Below, piece by piece: positions 1 through 6,223 of a DNA stretch of 6,635 bases. The stretch covers positions 1 through 6,635 of the forward strand of contig JADFNQ010000076.1 of the NCBI GenBank assembly GCA_022563285.1. Reading direction: 5' to 3'. The position numbers were made by a program, and so were the translations under genes. Below the pieces are notes generated by a model. That model made no database searches and had not been told where the DNA came from. It saw only the letters and a list, made by a program, of their open reading frames with translations. Numbering within the stretch: the stretch's first letter is position 1; each line of letters begins with the position of its first letter. Source of the stretch: Chloroflexota bacterium. GTDB taxonomy: Bacteria > Chloroflexota > Dehalococcoidia > SM23-28-2 > RBG-16-64-32.

Positions 1-1118
1 CCGTGGCCGAGCGACTCATCGTCCACCGCGGCCGCGTCGTGGAGGGCCGCATCGCCGTTGGCGATACCGTCACCGCCCGCGTGGACGCGCGGCACAGGCA
101 GGACACGATGCGCAACCACACCGGCACCCACCTGCTGCACGCCGCCCTGCGCAAGGTGCTGGGCAGCCACGTCCGCCAGTCCGGCTCCCTCGTCGCGCCC
201 GACCACCTGCGCTTCGACTTCACTCACACGGAGCCGCTGACGGAGGAGCAGATCGCGGAGGTGCAGCGGCTGGTCAACGATAAGATCCGTCAGGACCTGC
301 CGGTGGAAGCCCGCCAGACCAGCTACGACCAGGCGATGTCCGAGGGCGTCCTCGCCTTCTTCGGCGAGAAGTACGGCCAGGAGGTGCGGGTGGTGGAGGT
401 CAACTCGGTCGTCCCCAAGCCTGCCTTGAGCTCCGCCGAAAGGTTCAGCGCTGAGCTCTGCGGCGGCACCCACTGCCGACACACCGGCGAGATCGGCGTG
501 CTCATCATCACCGGCGAGTCGTCCATCGGAGCCGGCATGCGCCGCATCGAGGCCCTGACCGGCCGCGGCGCCGAGGAGTACGTGCACGCCCAGGCCGCCT
601 CCCTGGACGAGATCGCCCGCCGTTTGGGCGCCCCCCGTGACGCTGTTCCCGCCAAGGTTGAGGCCCTCCTCGCTGAGATGGATGCCCAGCGCAAGAAGGT
701 GGAAAGGCTGGAGCGCTCCCTGGCCGCGGGGGGCTTGTCGGCTATGGCCAAGAGGGAGACTTACACTATAGACGGCGTCTCCGTCAGCGCCGCAGAGGTG
801 GATGCGACCAGCGATCAGGCGCTCCGCTTCATGGGTGACGCCCTCAGGCGGGAGCTGGCCGGCCGGAGCGGCGGAGCCGCTGCGGTAATCGGCGCGGTTA
901 TCGACGATAGCCCCTCTTTCGTCGCCGTGGCCAACGAGGACGCGGCCTCTCGTGGCCTCACCGCCGACGCCCTGGTGCGGGAGATAGCGCGCCTGGCCGG
1001 CGGCGGTGGCGGCGGACGTCCCGATATGGCTACCGGCGGCGGCAAAGACCCGGCCAAGCTCGCCCAGGCGCTGAAACAGGTGCCGGAGATAGCCCGAAAG
1101 CTGCTGGCCAGCACGTAG
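1..1118 (+). CDS. alaS: Alanyl-tRNA synthetase, C-terminal part (5' truncated by window edge)
   Basis: Alanyl-tRNA synthetase charges tRNA-Ala in the cytoplasm and hydrolyses Ser- or Gly-tRNA-Ala. Only the editing and C-terminal regions are present. The frame is open to the left edge, and the GTG at position 3 is taken as an internal Val, since the catalytic domain must lie upstream. Counting from that Val, the HxxxH zinc/editing motif is H39-H43 (NHTGTHLLH). The second half of the site is C153-x3-H157 in ELCGGTH, followed by TGEIG and the GMRRIEALTG stretch. Residues about 200-245 are a charged helical linker. Residues about 251-371 form the DHHA1/C-Ala domain with the typical Gly-rich GGGGGGRPDMATGGG segment (333-347). 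About 12 residues more than in the E. coli enzyme separate H43 from C153, mostly just before the CGGTH motif. The stop TAG is followed after 1 nt by ruvX. The family call is very secure. Confidence 0.97.
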   Translation, partial: VAERLIVHRGRVVEGRIAVGDTVTARVDARHRQDTMRNHTGTHLLHAALRKVLGSHVRQSGSLVAPDHLRFDFTHTEPLTEEQIAEVQRLVNDKIRQDLPVEARQTSYDQAMSEGVLAFFGEKYGQEVRVVEVNSVVPKPALSSAERFSAELCGGTHCRHTGEIGVLIITGESSIGAGMRRIEALTGRGAEEYVHAQAASLDEIARRLGAPRDAVPAKVEALLAEMDAQRKKVERLERSLAAGGLSAMAKRETYTIDGVSVSAAEVDATSDQALRFMGDALRRELAGRSGGAAAVIGAVIDDSPSFVAVANEDAASRGLTADALVREIARLAGGGGGGRPDMATGGGKDPAKLAQALKQVPEIARKLLAST

Positions 1119-1119
1119 A

Positions 1120-1575
1120 ATGACGCCGGAACCCCGCAGCGGGCGCATCATCGGGATAGACCCGGGCGAAAGACGCATCGGTGTCGCCGCCGCCGACCTC
1201 CGCACCCGGGTAGCAATCCCCCTGACCACTATCGACGCCGGCGATGACCCCGCGGGGGCCGTGGCCCGGCTCGCCCGTGAGCAGAGCGCAGAGGCCGTCG
1301 TTGTCGGGCTGGCGCTGTCCCTGAGCGGCGCCCTGGGGCCGCAGGGCCAGCGCGCTCAGGCCCTCGCCGACGCCCTCGCCAGCTGCCTCGACATCCCTAT
1401 CCACACCTGGGACGAGCGCTTCACCTCGGCGGAGGCGCGGCGCCGCCTCACCCGCCCAGGTCGGCGGGCGTCGGCCCGCGGCAAGCGACGTTCCAAGGGC
1501 AACGTGGACGCCCTTGCGGCCGCAATCATCCTCCAGGCGTATCTCGATAGCCAACGCCGGCCGGGTCGGGGATAG
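1120..1575 (+). CDS. ruvX: RuvX/YqgF family RNase H-fold nuclease (putative pre-16S rRNA nuclease)
   Basis: The 151-residue product has the usual RuvX/YqgF length (about 135-150) and its motif order. GIDPGERRIGVA (12-23) carries the first acidic residue D14. VVGLALSLSG (61-70) corresponds to the common VVGLPLxxxG strand. WDERFTSAEA (97-106) holds the second acidic pair, and NVDALAAAIILQAYLD (128-143) carries the third, D130. In E. coli the protein is linked to 16S rRNA 5'-end maturation; a Holliday-junction role was proposed earlier from fold similarity. The ATG lies 1 nt after the alaS stop with no convincing Shine-Dalgarno sequence, so translation is probably coupled to alaS. The loop before D130 is very basic (RRASARGKRRSKG), plausible for nucleic-acid contact. 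Placement between alaS and mltG is a recurring conserved arrangement and supports the call. Confidence 0.95.
   Translation: MTPEPRSGRIIGIDPGERRIGVAAADLRTRVAIPLTTIDAGDDPAGAVARLAREQSAEAVVVGLALSLSGALGPQGQRAQALADALASCLDIPIHTWDERFTSAEARRRLTRPGRRASARGKRRSKGNVDALAAAIILQAYLDSQRRPGRG
1568..1572 (+). promoter_or_regulatory. Shine-Dalgarno for mltG
   Basis: GGGGA inside the last codons of ruvX lies 6 nt before the GTG at 1579. It supports this GTG as the mltG start; the predicted N-terminus then leads directly into a membrane helix. Confidence 0.55.
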
Positions 1576-1578
1576 AGC

Positions 1579-2646
1579 GTGCGCACCCTGTCCATCGTCG
1601 GCGTCGTCCTCATCCTGGGTATGACCGCTGCTACCGTGTGGGTCATAACCGGCACTCCGGGCGTGGTAGACGAAGTCCCGGCGGCGCTTCCACCCACGCC
1701 GCCTGCGTCGAGTCCCACACCCGTCATCATCTCCGTGGAGGCGAACGAGGCCGTCAAAGACATCGGCCAGATGCTTGAGGACGAAGGTGTCATCGACTCC
1801 GCTATCCAGTTCCGCGTCCTGGCGGAGCTGCTGGGCTACGAGAAGATGATACAGTCCGGGGAGTACGAGTTCGATCCGGACACACCCGCTCTACAGGTGG
1901 TGTACCGGATGAGGCGGGGGATCCTCTCGTCTCTGTTCGTGACCGTTGTCGAGGGGTGGCGCCTGGAGGAGATCGCAGATGCCCTGGATGAGCAGGGCGT
2001 CGTATCTCGCGAAGGCTTCCTGGAGGCGGCTGTCGCCGGCAACTTCGACTTCGACTTCCTGCAGCGGTTGGGGCCGGCCACGCCCCTGGAGGGCTACCTC
2101 TTCCCGGCGACCTACTTCTACGGACGCAGTGCCACCGCCGAGGACGTCATCCGGCAGATGCTGGAGGCGATGGACGATAACTTCAGCGAGGAGCTTCTGC
2201 GCGATGCCCTGAACGTTGGCCTGACCATGCACGGCGTCCTCACCCTCGCCTCCATCATCGAGAGGGAGGCGAGGGTGCCCGAAGAGCGCCCGATCATGGC
2301 CCAGGTCTTCCTTGCGCGGCTGCGCCGGGGCATACCCCTGGAGGCAGACCCCACCGTCCAGTACGCCCTCGCCATGGACCCGGAGAGCGTGGCGGAGTTC
2401 GGCTACTGGAAGGCGGGGCTCACCGAGGAAGACCTGGAGGTCGATTCAACCTACAACACGTACCGCTTCGGCGGACTGCCGCTGGGGCCTATCGCTGCCC
2501 CGCGTCTGGATTCGATTGAGGCCGTCATCGAGCCTGCCGATACGAACTACCTCTACTTCGTCGCGACGGGGGACGAGGAGGGATCCCACGCCTTCGCGGA
2601 GACGCTGGAGGAGCATCAGCAGAACATCGAGGAGTTCCAGCGGTGA
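1579..2646 (+). CDS. mltG: Endolytic murein transglycosylase MltG (YceG-like)
   Basis: MltG is an inner-membrane lytic transglycosylase that cleaves nascent peptidoglycan and limits glycan-strand length. The 355-residue product (E. coli about 340) has one N-terminal membrane helix (about residues 5-24) and a Pro/Ser/Thr-rich spacer (about 34-48). A LysM-like region follows (about 50-125), then the YceG catalytic domain. Family motifs include LEGYLFPATYFY (170-181), LASIIEREA (223-231), ADPTVQYAL (256-264) and TYNTYRFGGLPLGPIAAP (291-308). The expected catalytic Glu, matching E218 of E. coli MltG, is E228 in ASIIERE. The C-terminal segment YLYFVATGDEEGSHAFAET (325-343) is also typical. The gene begins with GTG 3 nt after ruvX and ends in a GTGA overlap with aroE. 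All key residues seem intact. It implies that the organism makes peptidoglycan. Confidence 0.96.
   Translation: MRTLSIVGVVLILGMTAATVWVITGTPGVVDEVPAALPPTPPASSPTPVIISVEANEAVKDIGQMLEDEGVIDSAIQFRVLAELLGYEKMIQSGEYEFDPDTPALQVVYRMRRGILSSLFVTVVEGWRLEEIADALDEQGVVSREGFLEAAVAGNFDFDFLQRLGPATPLEGYLFPATYFYGRSATAEDVIRQMLEAMDDNFSEELLRDALNVGLTMHGVLTLASIIEREARVPEERPIMAQVFLARLRRGIPLEADPTVQYALAMDPESVAEFGYWKAGLTEEDLEVDSTYNTYRFGGLPLGPIAAPRLDSIEAVIEPADTNYLYFVATGDEEGSHAFAETLEEHQQNIEEFQR
2629..2634 (+). promoter_or_regulatory. Shine-Dalgarno for aroE
   Basis: GAGGAG within the 3' end of mltG is followed by 8 nt and then the GTG at 2643. It supports the start of aroE inside the mltG stop (GTGA overlap), so aroE should be translated both by direct initiation and by coupling. 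Confidence 0.6.
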
Positions 2647-3506
2647 CGAAGTACGTCGGCGTCATCGGCCATCCACTGAAGCGGTCCCTATCGCCGGTCT
2701 TCCAGCAGGCCGCGCTCGACCACCTGGGCCTCGATATCCGCTACGAGGCCTGGCCCACGCCCGAAGACAGGCTCGCCGAGAGGGTCGGAGGCCTGCGCGC
2801 GCCGGACCGCCTGGGCGCGAACGTGACCATCCCCCACAAGCAGGCCGCCCTCTATCTCCTCGACGGGAGCGACGATCTCTGTAGACGGGTGGGGGCCGTG
2901 AACACGATCGTGCACCGCGAGGGCAAGCTATACGGCCACAACACCGATGTCGCCGGCTTCCTGCGGGCCCTGCGTGAGGACGGCGGCTTCGACCCCGCCG
3001 GCGTCCGTGTCCTCGTGGCCGGGGCGGGCGGGGCGGCCCGTGCGGTTGCCGTCGCCCTCATAGATGCCGGGGCTGCGTCTGTCACCTTCATCAACCGCAC
3101 CTTCTCCCGCGCCGCTGAGCTGGTGGAGGAGATCGGGCCGCAGGCTGGTGGCACGGAGCTCAACGCCCTTCCGGACGTGTACGCTTCCTGGCGCGCCTCC
3201 GCTATCTCCTGCCGCCTTCTGATAAACTGTACGTCGGTCGGCATGGCCGGCACAAAGGAAGAGAAGGGTTCACCCGTGCCCATTGAGCTGATCCCGCCGG
3301 ACGCTCTCGTATTCGACCTAATCTACCGCCCAGCGAAGACGCCTCTCATGGCCGCCGCCGAGAAACGTGGCGCCAGCGTCCTGGGCGGGCTTCCCATGCT
3401 CATCTACCAGGGGGCGGAGTCGTTCCATCTGTGGACCGGCCTGGAGGCGCCGCTTGAGGTGATGTTCAAGGTGGCCCGTGCGGGCCTGGGGATGAAGGAG
3501 GGGTAG
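2643..3506 (+). CDS. aroE: Shikimate dehydrogenase (NADP+)
   Basis: AroE reduces 3-dehydroshikimate to shikimate with NADPH, the fourth step of the chorismate pathway, in the cytoplasm. The 287-residue product carries the substrate-binding SLSP motif (S15, S17), NVTIPHK with catalytic K66, and N87 in GAVNTIV. HNTDVAGF follows, with D102 as the K66 partner. The nucleotide-binding domain begins near 120 with the GAGGAA loop (127-132), and NRTxxRA (151-157) is the usual NADP-preferring motif. NCTSVGM (195-201), FDLIYRPAKTPL (224-235) and GGLPMLIYQGAESFHLW (248-264, with Q256) complete the family pattern. It is slightly longer than E. coli AroE (272). The GTG start overlaps the mltG stop by 4 nt. 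All catalytic residues are present, so it should be active. Confidence 0.97.
   Translation: MTKYVGVIGHPLKRSLSPVFQQAALDHLGLDIRYEAWPTPEDRLAERVGGLRAPDRLGANVTIPHKQAALYLLDGSDDLCRRVGAVNTIVHREGKLYGHNTDVAGFLRALREDGGFDPAGVRVLVAGAGGAARAVAVALIDAGAASVTFINRTFSRAAELVEEIGPQAGGTELNALPDVYASWRASAISCRLLINCTSVGMAGTKEEKGSPVPIELIPPDALVFDLIYRPAKTPLMAAAEKRGASVLGGLPMLIYQGAESFHLWTGLEAPLEVMFKVARAGLGMKEG
3495..3503 (+). promoter_or_regulatory. Shine-Dalgarno for the 3512 membrane-protein gene
   Basis: AAGGAGGGG, the strongest Shine-Dalgarno in the window, lies in the last codons of aroE, 8 nt before GTG 3512. It decides this start: the nearer GGAGG (3508-3512) overlaps the GTG and cannot serve it. Confidence 0.7.
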
Positions 3507-3511
3507 CGGAG

Positions 3512-4156
3512 GTGGAGTGGGGCATCCTGGCCATCGGCATAATCTTCATCGTCGTCGCCTACATCATCTTGCAGGGGACGCGTGCCACCCTGGCCTGGCG
3601 CAAGGCCGCCGCCGGCGGCGATGTGGAGGTGATCCGTAAGATGCTGGAAGAGACGATCGCCTCCTGGCGCTCGATGAAGCGTCCCAAGGAGGTGGCGCCG
3701 GATGTCTGGCGCGGTGTCCAGAGCGTGGAGACTATCGATGTCGCGGCGGACAGTGCCCGTGTGTCCTGCCAGGTGGAGAGCGAGTACCGCCTGCAGGACG
3801 GCCGCTGGGTGGAGGTCACGAGCCCTCTGCAGGAGGGGTTGTCCGTCACCGCCCGCCTGGCCGATATGCTCCTGTACGATGTGCCGAACCTGCGCCTCGA
3901 ATCGGCCCGGATCGACGTGTACACCACCTTCCGTGATCCAGAGGGCGCCGCCGAGCGGGTGTGTATCCTGAGCACCGACGCCCGTCGAGATGTCGCCCGC
4001 GGGGTGGACTGGGAGGACTGGACTCCGCTGGAGATCGTGGACGCCTTGGGCGGCCGCTACCGCCTGGGTGAGCGTGGCGCCGTACTGCCCATCGATCCTA
4101 TCGAATGGAAGGGAACGCCGGAGCCTAGCAGCCTGGGGGCACAGACCGACCGATGA
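3512..4156 (+). CDS. Uncharacterised single-pass membrane protein between aroE and aroC
   Basis: I do not recognise the 214-residue product. Residues about 4-22 form one hydrophobic helix (ILAIGIIFIVVAYIILQ) with Arg/Lys immediately after it, consistent with an N-out/C-in anchor. The rest is soluble and mixed alpha/beta: a helical part (about 30-58, AWRKAAAGGDVEVIRKML), then likely strands (about 68-103, 127-155), then a C-terminal part with VDWEDWTPLEIVDALGGRY (165-183). The GD-x-RKML helix followed by alternating strands recalls Tim44-like or NTF2-like folds only loosely; I would not annotate it so. The GTG start has a strong Shine-Dalgarno in aroE, and the stop overlaps the aroC ATG (ATGA). 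Codon use matches the neighbours, so it is a native gene. In Mycobacterium a different small membrane gene (prepilin-peptidase type) follows aroE, so the slot is variable. No catalytic motif is visible. Confidence 0.85.
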   Translation: MEWGILAIGIIFIVVAYIILQGTRATLAWRKAAAGGDVEVIRKMLEETIASWRSMKRPKEVAPDVWRGVQSVETIDVAADSARVSCQVESEYRLQDGRWVEVTSPLQEGLSVTARLADMLLYDVPNLRLESARIDVYTTFRDPEGAAERVCILSTDARRDVARGVDWEDWTPLEIVDALGGRYRLGERGAVLPIDPIEWKGTPEPSSLGAQTDR

Positions 4157-5319
4157 CCGCGCTACGGTTCCTCACCGCCGGCGAGTCGCACGGCAAGGGC
4201 CTCACGGTCACGGTGGAGGGCCTCCCCGCCGGCCTGCCCCTGTCCGAGGAGTATCTGGAGCGCGATCTGCGACGGCGTCAGGGCGGCTACGGCCGCTCTA
4301 AGCGACAGCAGATCGAGCAGGACCACGCCGAGATCACCGCCGGGGTCCGCCACGGCCTCACCCTGGGCAGCCCGCTGGCTCTGTTCATCCGCAACCGTGA
4401 CTGGGAGAACTGGGGCGAGGTGATGCAGGTGGAGCCGTTGGAAGGGGACGTGAAGCGGGTGACCCGCCTGCGCCCCGGTCACGCCGACCTCGCCGGCGCC
4501 ATGAAGTACGGCTTCGACGATGTCCGCAACGTGCTGGAGCGCGCCTCCGCCCGCGAGACGGCCGCCCGCGTCGCCGTGGGCGGTGTGTGCCGCCGCCTGT
4601 TGGAGGAGTTCGGCGTGGCCGTCCACTCCCACACCATCTCTATCGGCGACGTGTGCGCCTCCGTGGACGGGGAGCCGGACTGGTCGGCTGTGGAGGAGTC
4701 GCCCGTCCGCTGTGCCGACGTCAAGGTTTCCCAGCGTATGGTGAAAGCCATCGACACCGCCCGCGAGGCCGGCGATACGCTGGGCGGCGTCTTCGAGATT
4801 TGGGCCAGCGGCGTGCCCATCGGCCTCGGCTCCCACGTGATGTGGGACCGGAAGCTGGACGGGCTGCTGGCGCAGGCCGTGATGAGCATCCACGCCGTCA
4901 AGGGCGTCGAGATCGGCGGTGGCTTCGCCCTCACCTCCGCCTCCGGCTCCCAGGCCCACGATATCATCCTGCCGCAGGAGAAATGGGATGGCCGCCCCTG
5001 GCGCCGCGTCACCAACCGCGCCGGCGGCCTGGAGGGCGGTATGACCAACGGCGAGCCGGTCATCGTACGCGGGGCGCTGAAGCCTATCTCCACCCTCTCC
5101 AAGCCCCTGCCCTCCGTCGACCTCTTGACGGGCGAGGAGATACAGGCCCACTACGAGCGCTCCGACGTGTGCACCGTCCCCGCCGCCGGTGTCATCGGCG
5201 AGGCGATGGTGATCATCGTCCTGGCCGGGGCGATGCTGGAGAAGTTCGGCGGCGATCGTCTGGAGGAGACCCGACGCAACTACGATGCGTACCAGAAGAC
5301 GATAGGGCCGCGTGGGTGA
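4153..5319 (+). CDS. aroC: Chorismate synthase
   Basis: AroC converts EPSP to chorismate by anti-1,4 elimination of phosphate, using reduced FMN, and is the seventh and last step of the shikimate pathway. The 388-residue product is of usual length (B. subtilis about 390). It contains GESHGKG (10-16, H13), GRSKRQQIE (47-55), and RPGHADLAGAMKYGFDDVRN (107-126) with the general-acid His H110. Next come LERASARETAARVA (128-141), NRAGGLEGGMTNGEP (288-302) and KPISTL (310-315). The third signature is ERSDVCTVPAAGVIGEA (335-351) with R336 and D338. The VPAA variant in this signature is, from memory, normal in actinobacterial enzymes. The ATG overlaps the preceding stop by 4 nt, so it is probably translated by coupling; the only upstream G-run (about 4135-4139) is too far away to be a good Shine-Dalgarno. 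All expected active-site residues are present. Confidence 0.98.
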   Translation: MTALRFLTAGESHGKGLTVTVEGLPAGLPLSEEYLERDLRRRQGGYGRSKRQQIEQDHAEITAGVRHGLTLGSPLALFIRNRDWENWGEVMQVEPLEGDVKRVTRLRPGHADLAGAMKYGFDDVRNVLERASARETAARVAVGGVCRRLLEEFGVAVHSHTISIGDVCASVDGEPDWSAVEESPVRCADVKVSQRMVKAIDTAREAGDTLGGVFEIWASGVPIGLGSHVMWDRKLDGLLAQAVMSIHAVKGVEIGGGFALTSASGSQAHDIILPQEKWDGRPWRRVTNRAGGLEGGMTNGEPVIVRGALKPISTLSKPLPSVDLLTGEEIQAHYERSDVCTVPAAGVIGEAMVIIVLAGAMLEKFGGDRLEETRRNYDAYQKTIGPRG

Positions 5320-5325
5320 CGGCGG

Positions 5326-6150
5326 GTGCAGGACCAATTCGTGGGTGACGTCGGTGACTTCGGCAAGTACGGTCTTCTCCGGCACTTGTGTGCGGGCTGC
5401 GGGGATGGTGGCCCTCTGCTTTCCCTCGGCGTCGTCTGGTACTGGGTACCGGACGAAGGTGGCAACGATGGGAGGCATCTCGGTTATCTGAAGCGGATAC
5501 CCAAAAATCTGAAGGCCTTCAGGGAGTGCGATCCGCCGCTATATGACGCATTGCACAAGATGCTCTACGGCTGTTGCGATCCGCCGCTATATGACACGTT
5601 GGGCATGCTCTCCGGCTGCTGCTACCCCGTTCTCAGCGAGAGGAGAAACGTGAGGGCGGTTCAGAATGCTGGCATCCTTCCACATACCATATTCTACCCT
5701 TCCCCCGTGCCGGCAAACGGGGAATCGGCAGAGCGGAGCACGTGGGCAGGCGCAGCAGTAGAACAGGCGAAAGATTGCGCGGTCGTGTTCCTAGATCCGG
5801 ACAACGGGCTAGAACCTGAGTCTAGGCTCGGACGTAAGCATGTGTTCTATAAGGAACTGAAGCCATATGTCGAGACGGGTCAGAGCCTTGTCGTGTACCA
5901 CCACCTGGGTCGGAGTCGGAACCGATCGCACAACGAGCAGATAGCTTCGGTCGCCAGCAAGATTTCTTCCGAACTTGGGTCAGCACGGGAGGTCATCAGC
6001 CTCCGCTACCGTCGCGGCACTGGCCGCGCCTACTTCATAATCCCGAACGGACGCGAGGTGTTGTTCAACCAGAGAATCCGCAGCTTCCTGTGCGGTCCTT
6101 GGGGTCAGCAGAAGGTGCGAGGACGGCCTCATTTTCAGCAGGTGTTGTGA
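5326..6150 (+). CDS. Uncharacterised protein, GDxGDFGKYGLLR / FLDPDNGLE family, AT-richer insert gene
   Basis: I cannot name the family, though the pattern looks like a widespread set of uncharacterised bacterial proteins. The 274-residue product begins MQDQFVGDVGDFGKYGLLRH (1-20). It then has VVWYWVPDEGGNDGRHLGYL (36-55), NAGILPHTIFYPSP (114-127), VVFLDPDNGLEPES (153-166) and GQSLVVYHHLGRS (185-197). There is no signal peptide or membrane helix. The N-terminal D-x-GKYGLLR helix plus a hydrophobic strand ending in DPDNG faintly resembles Rossmann methyltransferases such as RlmJ (…DVLKH… and DPPY); this is inference only. The start is fixed by an in-frame TGA at 5317-5319 and fits the conserved N-terminus. 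Two adjacent copies of CDPPLYD (residues 68-98) come from a tandem duplication. The protein is Cys-rich there (C68, C83, C84, C98, C99). Its GC is about 50% in three hand-counted samples, and it uses ATA, AAA, AAT, CTA and TAT codons that are scarce in its neighbours, which suggests acquisition. It is 6 nt from aroC and 7 nt from the next start. Confidence 0.82.
   Translation: MQDQFVGDVGDFGKYGLLRHLCAGCGDGGPLLSLGVVWYWVPDEGGNDGRHLGYLKRIPKNLKAFRECDPPLYDALHKMLYGCCDPPLYDTLGMLSGCCYPVLSERRNVRAVQNAGILPHTIFYPSPVPANGESAERSTWAGAAVEQAKDCAVVFLDPDNGLEPESRLGRKHVFYKELKPYVETGQSLVVYHHLGRSRNRSHNEQIASVASKISSELGSAREVISLRYRRGTGRAYFIIPNGREVLFNQRIRSFLCGPWGQQKVRGRPHFQQVL
5527..5619 (+). repeat. Imperfect tandem duplication of ~48 nt inside the 5326 gene
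   Basis: Unit 1 is 5527-5574 (16 codons, CDPPLYDALHKMLYGC) and unit 2 is 5575-5619 (15 codons, CDPPLYDTLGMLSGC). The first 21 nt of each (5527-5547 and 5575-5595) are identical, including the unusual CTA TAT codons. The second halves have diverged and unit 2 lacks one codon. The reading frame is kept, so the duplication adds about 16 residues to the protein. Confidence 0.93.
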
Positions 6151-6157
6151 GATTCCC

Positions 6158-6223
6158 GTGACCCGTCCCCTGCGCATCGTTCTCACCGGCTTCTCCGGCA
6201 CCGGCAAGAGCCTCGTCGCCCAG
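6158..6223 (+). pseudogene. aroK: Apparent shikimate kinase remnant: N-terminal strand and P-loop only
   Basis: About 22 codons encode RIVLTGFSGTGKS, which matches the IVLxGFxGxGKS start of shikimate kinases (ATP-dependent 3-phosphorylation of shikimate, fifth step of the pathway). The aroC-aroK(-aroB) order is common in operons of this type, so position supports identity. The expected continuation (helix, then the shikimate-binding DxD strand) is absent; lipoprotein-signal sequence starts at about 6224-6235. Other P-loop kinases cannot be excluded on so short a stretch. Confidence 0.65.

Noticed and set aside
3..5. GTG at the left edge as a true start codon of a short alaS-like gene
   Set aside because: The frame is open to the edge and the peptide begins in the middle of the AlaRS domain just before the HxxxH motif, so this Val is most simply internal to a truncated alaS.
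996..1044. G-rich run in alaS considered as a G-quadruplex or regulatory element
   Set aside because: It encodes the Gly-rich loop normally found in the DHHA1 domain of AlaRS, which explains it fully.
1030..1554. Antisense frames opposite ruvX and the alaS end
   Set aside because: They are shadows of secure genes; their composition mirrors the complement of the coding strand.
2312..2884. 190-codon + strand frame across the mltG/aroE boundary
   Set aside because: It overlaps two well-supported genes in another frame and reads as Arg/Ser/Pro-rich noise.
5170..5206. VPAA in place of VPRA in the AroC C-terminal signature, considered as a lost residue
   Set aside because: The R336 and D338 positions of RSD are present, the signature still matches, and VPAA is, from memory, usual in actinobacterial enzymes.
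5319..5326. Possible terminator or promoter between aroC and the 5326 gene
   Set aside because: The gap is only 6 nt, with no hairpin, T-run or -10/-35 pattern I could support.
4587..5348. 253-codon + strand frame within aroC
   Set aside because: It is an Arg/Pro/Gly-rich shadow frame of aroC with no independent motif or ribosome binding site.
4162..5478. Long antisense open frame of 438 codons opposite aroC
   Set aside because: It lies opposite a complete chorismate synthase with all signatures. The frame is open only because GC-rich third codon positions remove stops on the other strand, and its translation is low-complexity His/Gly/Ala-rich without motifs.
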